From contig JADANN010000401.1 of the NCBI GenBank assembly GCA_018806985.1, positions 2,108,001 through 2,172,000 on the forward strand: a DNA stretch of 64,000 nt, read 5' to 3'. A program made the translations under genes and the position numbers. Within the stretch, counting starts at the first letter, position 1. Each line of letters starts with the position of its first letter. Below the pieces are notes generated by a model. The model saw only the letters and a program-made list of their open reading frames with translations. It did no database searches and was not told the DNA's origin. This DNA comes from Angiostrongylus vasorum. Lineage: Eukaryota; Nematoda; Chromadorea; Rhabditida; Metastrongylidae. Below are positions 58,308 through 64,000 of the stretch, piece after piece.

Positions 58308-61300
58308 ATGCTGCCTGACCAGGGACGCAGAGGAGGAGCATCCAGCTGCGGGAGTTGCAAGGATCAACTTAAAGGGCGGAAGACGAGAAATCGAAAACGG
58401 AGCACGATATTGTCCACCAACAAAGTAGCCGGTTCCAGATATTTCGATTGCACACCTCTCACTAGAATTGGTGTGTAGCATTTCTTCCTATGGAAATGCA
58501 GTACTTATATGGTTATGTTTTCTTCTGGTAGTGTTGAAAGCAACATAGTAGGTACTACACATTGGGAATCCACGCGTATACAGGATATGTGCTTTTTCAT
58601 GGTAGAATGTTATTTTTGTACTAGTACATTATTTATTCCACACCGCTTCTTAAAGAATGCATTATACTTAGTCCATAGTGAGAAGATTCTTTCATACTTT
58701 TTAATGTTACGACTTTTTATGACTCCTAATAGAATCTTTTAACAGAACTGTTAAGTCCTTGCAATCTAGCGCTTTTCTTAAGCGTTCTGCTTAGGAATTA
58801 TTTTCGTAATGGTCTTTGTATCCTAAGAATGATAGGTCATCTCTCGTTTTGTTGATATCTTCTGCTTGATGAGCCGTATTACACAGTGAGGAAGGCCGGA
58901 ACTCGTTGTAGCACGTAGCGACACGGATTTTTTTCCATAGGACTTACTTGTTCTAGGAGGAATCCTGAGGGGGGAATCCTGATTGGTAAGCTCTTCCCTC
59001 ATATCATGGCGTCCTTGCTTTGCCCTTCATATTTTTCTTTGGTATTCAGGTTGCCTTCTACTGTCACTTGGCGAGGGGGACCCAAAAATCAATATCCATC
59101 TATTCACCTTTTTTATTCCTTGTGCTTTTGTGTAATATTGTTTAAACACAGTTTTCGAAAGTTCTCTCTGTAATTTATGGTTCGTACAACTTGATCTACA
59201 GTCCGTGTATCGGCAACTTTCCTTTGCCTGTGCACATTCCTTTGGCAACACTGTCTTCCTAACATTAGATCCCTATGCTTGGGCTTTTCTAGAGAGTGCA
59301 GGGGCATCGATCTGATACATATCGATCGGGCCATCAACTAAAGTGGTTGTCAGTGGTATCATTTCTCTGCTCAGCTTTTAAATCAGACGTTTGCTGATGT
59401 CGGCTGGAATCGGTCATCATAGCCTCATGGGAGGTACTCCTCATCAAGTTCCTGGACCAAGAACCCAGGTAAGCATTGGCGTTTTTTGTGTCACAGTTTC
59501 GATATTTCTGTGGTTTCATCTTATTTTATGATTGTTTTGTTTTCTTTTTTCTTCATACTTTCAAGCTTTCGTTTTGCAATTCTCGTATAGTTTCCTTTCT
59601 TATAAAAAAGTTGAGCAGAAAATCAACAGTAGTTTGTCTTTTAGTGGTTGGGTTATCACAATTACATGGATACTTGGATGGCTCATCTTCACTGCTTGTG
59701 CGAGCCTCAGCATAAGTCCCATTGGTTCGGAGTTTTGCTGGTTTAGCTATTGTGGTTCACTGAAGTCCCGAGGTCAGCCTGGGCAAAGTCTGCTCCAGGT
59801 CGTCACCACTACAGGCAGTCGCCGCACTTGTGGATAAGAGGGATATTCGCCATCATGCCACTAGTTCGATATCAGGACCGAGGTGGATCCTGGTATTGGT
59901 TTATTCTTAGTTGTGCTTTCTGATGGAAACGTTGGACTCCTTCTAAGCTTGGGAGGTCGTGCTAAGAGGATGAGTCCTCCCGCTTTACATCACAGCCCTA
60001 CACCGCGGAACACCTCTCAGCTACGATGGGGCGGTAAACCGTTGGGAGCGTTGGATTATCATGCTTATTCCTAAACCTTTCTGGTTGATAAGGAATGAAA
60101 GCATTTTTATTCTACAGAACATCTCAGCATTGCAGGGGGCAGCAACTGGTGGTCAACAGCTTTCAGCGACAGCTAATCAATTTGTGGACAAAATTGACCC
60201 ATTCAGCAAGCGAGGTACGAGTAGGAGAAGGTACGTCGCACTAGAACATCTATTCTACACTTGGCACCAGTTAAATTTCTTTTTAATATTCCTTATAGAA
60301 GAATTGTCAACAGCAGCAGATACCACACTGAAAATGAGCCTGAATTGGTTCAGCTTCCATTAATTAAAGGTGAGATTGCAACCGAACATATATGTTGTTT
60401 TTTCACATTTCTTCCTGGATTTGTTTCCATAGTAGGTAATTCTTTGAATGCATGAACTTGCGACTTCTTCCATGCAGATACTCCGCCTAACGAACAACCA
60501 TCTCTTGTTCTTCAAAAGCTGGTTCAGTGCCAAAAAATCTTTGACTTCTACGATCCAGTTGCGCAACTGAAGAGTAAAGAGGTGCCATATTCCTTTTTTT
60601 TCACTCAATCTTAAGTGAAGTAGTTTGTGAAATGATTTATATACAACGTGGATTTTTTAGTACAGTGGGAGATATGAACGAGTTGGAACTGTGTAGCTTT
60701 TGTATTTTTGGCAAGTCGTAGTTTCAAAAGTTATTGTTGTTCTATGCAGGATTATTTCTATTGCTAATTATTTAACGATTTGATGGGTGACCACTGATGG
60801 CACTAGTAGATGGAAAACTAGTTGAGAGAAAGGCTAAGCGAAGGACCCGTATGGTGTGGTAGTGAACGCGTTAGCTGCCGGAAAGGCTAATGGCGCGTTC
60901 GTTACCCAGCGAAGACACCTGCGGTCCGGAGTTTTGCAAATATCTCAGCATCATTGTGGTTGTATCACACCTAATACCATGCCGTGAAAACTACTGGTAA
61001 GCAGGAAAGTAAAAAAAGTTAACATTATTTAACGAATGTTTTTTTAGATTAAACGCGCGGCATTGAACGAACTCATTGATCATATAACAACTACTAAAGG
61101 AGCAATCGTGGAATCTATTTATCCTGAGGTATGATATTGATCTTCAGCGGAATCTATTGATTTGTTTACGTTGTTCTTCAATGTAACGGTTTGATGATGT
61201 TCTCCCAAGTGTTAGCTTTTTAAACGTAACAAATACAAGACAGCACTTGGTACTAGTTGGGTGCCCTTGTATTGTTCACATTGGGATGCTTTTTTTTTGG

Positions 61301-64000
61301 AAATGAATTTAAAAAAAGCGAAGGAAGCTATGATTCTCCTGATTGCCGGCATATACGTAAAGGGATATCCGCATAAGTTAAAATCCATCGCATTAAAGTT
61401 GAGAAATTATTGATGAAAATACATCCTAATACGTAGGGTACCATTTCAAAGGAAACGGTGCGGGGCTTTCACTAAGATGATCATTATTGTTTCGTACATG
61501 ATTTCTGTGATACAGTTATCGTTGCTACTACTGTTACTACTATTGTCACTACAACTGCTGTTATTGTTGCCATTATTACTATTGCGGGGCGCTTGCAGCG
61601 CAGTGGTCAGGGGGCGCCTTGCAATACACACGGGATTTCTAATATTCGTATATACGGATTGATCACCGTGCCCCAAGCCCACGAAGCTCTCTATCCCTCC
61701 GGGGTCGGCAGATTGGTACCAGACTTGTCTGGGAGGTTAACAGCACTGGCTCAATACATCGGTAGCCCACCGCGAGTCCTTATAAAGGCCAGTTAAGCAT
61801 TCAATCCCTTCTAGAGATGCTTAATAAGGTCGAATGCATGGCGCATCCCTCAATGATCGTCATTTCCGAGAGCTTTATCCTTTACTGTTATTAATATGAT
61901 TACAGTCATTCTATTAAACCGATGAATTGAACTAATAATACCATTAATGTACATTTGTATAGTAACAACCATATTATTATTGCTATTACGTTATACATTC
62001 CCGTTAGAAATGCACATATTTTTGTTCCAGTGTCTTAGGTACTGATAACGATTTTTTAAACCTATCTCTTTATTTTTTTAGTATACATTTTAGTTGTGGT
62101 GTACATGTTAAAAAATCTTAGGGGGGAGTTAAGCGGATATTTTATAATATGGTGCTATCGAATTTTGCTTGCACCCGCTCTAGTGTTGGGTAATATTTTA
62201 ACCAACCGTGTTTAGGGGCTAGGATCAACAAAATGCTTGGAACGAAACCAACGAATTGAACCAGTGCTAGCATTACTGTACATTTATATAGTAAAAAATC
62301 CTTGGTTCATTTTCGGTTGGTCCAAGAGTTTTTAATGCATCCTGGATTGGTTCTAGTTTGTCTTTTTTTTGGATAGAGTCACTGCTTGTTGCCAGAGTTG
62401 TCACTGTCGTCCGTTAAGTAGTGGCGCGATTCGTTTCCCCGGTCCCCTACGGATTCTGCTTCCAATACTTTCTGCGGAACTATGTTGTACGAAGAATTGG
62501 TAGAAGCACCATTTGTTTTCATTATCTGTTCGCTCCGGCGGTTTTTTTCTAATTTTGCGTTTATTTTGAGGTCAACGTTATTTAATATATATTGATTAAC
62601 ATAGATTTAGTTCAATTAATGCATTGCCGAAAGCGTTTGCGCCTATCAACTTTGAAGAAACGTTAAATAAAAGTTGTTCGGATTTACGGATGTTTGCCGA
62701 AGATGCGGGTTTTCTCATTTTGGAGCGAAATTAGGGCTTTATATAGCCCATAAAGTGTACTCTATCTTTTTTTTGTTCGGAAGGCCCACATTTCGAATAG
62801 GGATGCGGTTGAACAAGCAAGATTTTTATCTAACAGACTACGAGATCACTTCCCTATTCTGACTTTTACGACTGCCTATCTTGTGTTCATGAATGTTAAA
62901 ATTCTTAATTTCTGCTTTATCGGGAAGGGGACTGTGTAGAGCAGTGATCAGAGATGCTCTGCAATACATATGGGATCGATCCCGGCGCACCAGCCCTCCA
63001 TCCCTCCGCGTTTGGCAAATTGATACCAGATAGGTCGGGGAAGATAGCAGTGCTGGCTCGGTACATCGGTAGGCCACGGCAATTCATAAAGGCTACATAT
63101 GCATTCAGTCACCTCCAACGATGTTTAATGAACTCAAGTGCTACTTTAGGATTTTATTGGAAGGTTGAATTTTCAGTACGTTTAGAATTCTAATGGTATT
63201 TTGGAAACATTACGTATACACTTATTGCGACTGGACAAACGTTGTTCTATGTCTGTTAAGTTTAGACTTATTTGGGGAGGAATACGCGGAGCCAGCGCCA
63301 ATTCGGTGTTGCCTCGCCAGTGAAAACTAGACTTGGAGCCGTATGTGTTGAAAATGAAATACGTGTGCCTTATTTCTTTAAAGCATGTGCTTGTACCGAT
63401 TAGAAGATGGAGGGCAATAATGCCTCTATCACTTGTATTTCCGATGATTATCGGGTAACATAGGTGAGCATCACTAGTCTCCGTTCATCTTTTTCGCGTG
63501 TTAAAGTGTGAAGTATTCATTTTCTTACGTCTCAGGAGAAAGTTCATTTTTTATTCTATCCGTTCTCAATTTCCGTAGATCGACGGTTCTATGCGCTTCG
63601 TCAGAATCGGTCAGTATTGGTTCCGCCTAGCTGATAACCGTGTGAAAATGTTCTTCCACAATGAGCATATTAGAATTTCTAGCTGCTCGGTTCTTCCTTT
63701 TCCAATAGTATGTCACTCATGTTGGGAATAACTGTACTAAATAGTTCATGGACGACGAACAACAGCCGGATTGCACGACGGTCGCGAGCGTCGTGCAGTA
63801 TTTCTTGTGCAGTAGAACTGTTTGGTTTCTTTTCAACAACATGCATGTGTATCTTGCAAACGAGATGTATTCGTAATAGGACTGTGGTGTTTTTGAAGGT
63901 TGGATTTCTTTCTGATCAGACTGACGTTGCCAATTCACTCCTCGGCCTGTTCCGATAATACAATAAAAGTTTTGCTCAAATGAATTTGTCATCACTTGCA
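58308..64000 (+). CDS. PP2A B56-type regulatory subunit, 5' part
   Basis: Targeting subunit of protein phosphatase 2A; B56 subunits bind the scaffold and bring LxxIxE-type substrates. Exons: 58308-58424 (MLPDQGRRGG, basic KGRKTRNRKR; less certain), 60118-60230 (LSATANQFVDKIDPFSKRG), 60299-60369 (NEPELVQLPLIK), 60478-60581 (LVLQKLVQCQKIFDFYDP, VAQLKSKE), 61048-61128 (IKRAALNELIDHITTTKG, VESIYPE). The last two are the highly conserved start of the HEAT-like B56 fold. All junctions are GT-AG and phases fit (0, 2, 1, 0, 0). The next expected B56 segment was not seen by 64000, so the gene runs off the right edge. C. elegans relatives are pptr-1 and pptr-2; which one this matches cannot be said. 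A family C repeat fills the first intron. Confidence 0.92.
58500..59640. other. Intron 1 of the B56 gene; nothing recognised
   Basis: Unique AT-rich DNA. Minus-strand frames at 59027-59251, 59113-59337 and 59334-59519 have no similarity or splice support that I can see. Confidence 0.35.
59660..60050 (-). repeat. Family C repeat, full length
   Basis: Tail TACATGGATACTTGGATGGC at the left, GAGTTTTGCTGGTTTAGCTA, and 5' end TACGATGGGGCGGTAAACCG at the right. Ends about 65 bases before the B56 exon at 60118. Confidence 0.75.
60775..60975 (-). repeat. Family B single arm
   Basis: CTAGTTGAGAGAAAGGCTAA, GTGGTAGTGAACGCGTTAG, AAGACACCTGCGGTCCGGAG, outer end CTCAGCATCATTGTGGTTGT. B56 intron. Confidence 0.7.
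61517..61585. repeat. Imperfect ACT/TGT trinucleotide tract
   Basis: Runs of CTACTACTGTTACTACTATT type immediately before a family A SINE. It gives a poly-leucine frame on the plus strand and a serine/asparagine frame on the minus, neither a gene. Confidence 0.75.
61586..61886 (+). repeat. Family A tRNA-derived SINE
   Basis: GGGGCGCTTGCAGCGCAGTG to GAGAGCTTTATCCTTTACTG. Full length; B56 intron. Confidence 0.85.
61887..62936. other. No gene recognised
   Basis: Probably intron of the B56 gene. The frame at 62674-62862 lacks splice support. Confidence 0.3.
62937..63140 (+). repeat. Family A SINE, 3'-truncated
   Basis: GGGGACTGTGTAGAGCAGTG to CACCTCCAACGATGTTTAAT. The terminal 60 or so bases of the family are missing. 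Confidence 0.75.
63141..64000. other. No gene recognised
   Basis: Presumed B56 intron. No B56 exon, repeat or RNA gene was identified to the window end. Confidence 0.3.

Noticed and set aside
61446..61682. Poly-leucine and serine/asparagine frames
   Set aside because: Both come from the trinucleotide tract and the head of a family A SINE.
1..64000. CRISPR array, operators, Shine-Dalgarno sites or prokaryotic terminators
   Set aside because: No regularly spaced repeats with unique spacers; gene structure is nematode with introns throughout.

Overview
The window is eukaryotic and looks like a strongylid (hookworm-like) nematode contig. Genes are split into short exons with mostly TTTCAG-type acceptors and some introns near 55-65 nt. 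Two genes lie head to tail about 270 nt apart, as in nematode operons. More than a third of the sequence is retroelement debris. Nothing prokaryotic was seen. The species call is inference.

Host genes, left to right: (1) a plus-strand gene at about 7995-16086, assembled here from eight or nine exons with matching intron phases, encoding a signal-peptide, cysteine-containing protein that I do not recognise; (2) a possible minus-strand terminal exon at 16660-16836; (3) a minus-strand SLC37-type sugar-phosphate/phosphate exchanger, 13 exons, 17923-31536, with introns full of repeats; (4) a tRNA-Pro(CGG) at 35063-35136, minus; (5) a minus-strand MYST histone acetyltransferase (MOF/KAT8-like), 48936-54311; (6) directly upstream on the same strand, the spliceosomal factor CWC15, 54582-57505, four exons, 226 residues; (7) diverging from CWC15, the first five exons of a plus-strand PP2A B56 regulatory subunit, from 58308 and running past the right edge. 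CWC15 and the MYST gene may be one operon.

Mobile DNA: Family A is a tRNA-derived SINE of about 280 bp (some 20 copies). Family T is a second tRNA-headed SINE whose 3' end matches the tail of RTE retrotransposons. Family C is a roughly 380-bp repeat ending in the same kind of AAGT-rich tail. Family B is a foldback, MITE-like element of about 470 bp with arms near 200 bp, present whole or as single arms. There are two decayed RTE non-LTR elements (29121-29876 and 32380-35050), an internally deleted Penelope-like element with a GIY-YIG endonuclease (1535-2660), and three further loci carrying a related terminal motif with a CTGA...GAAAC core, two of them large inverted repeats (36974-37530 and 50720-50915). 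The gene-poor middle (32-48 kb) is almost entirely repeats plus unrecognised sequence.

No coherent undescribed multi-gene system was found. The most interesting items are the unrecognised secreted-protein gene, the hammerhead-like inverted repeats, the tail sharing among RTE, family T and family C, and the CWC15-MYST arrangement.
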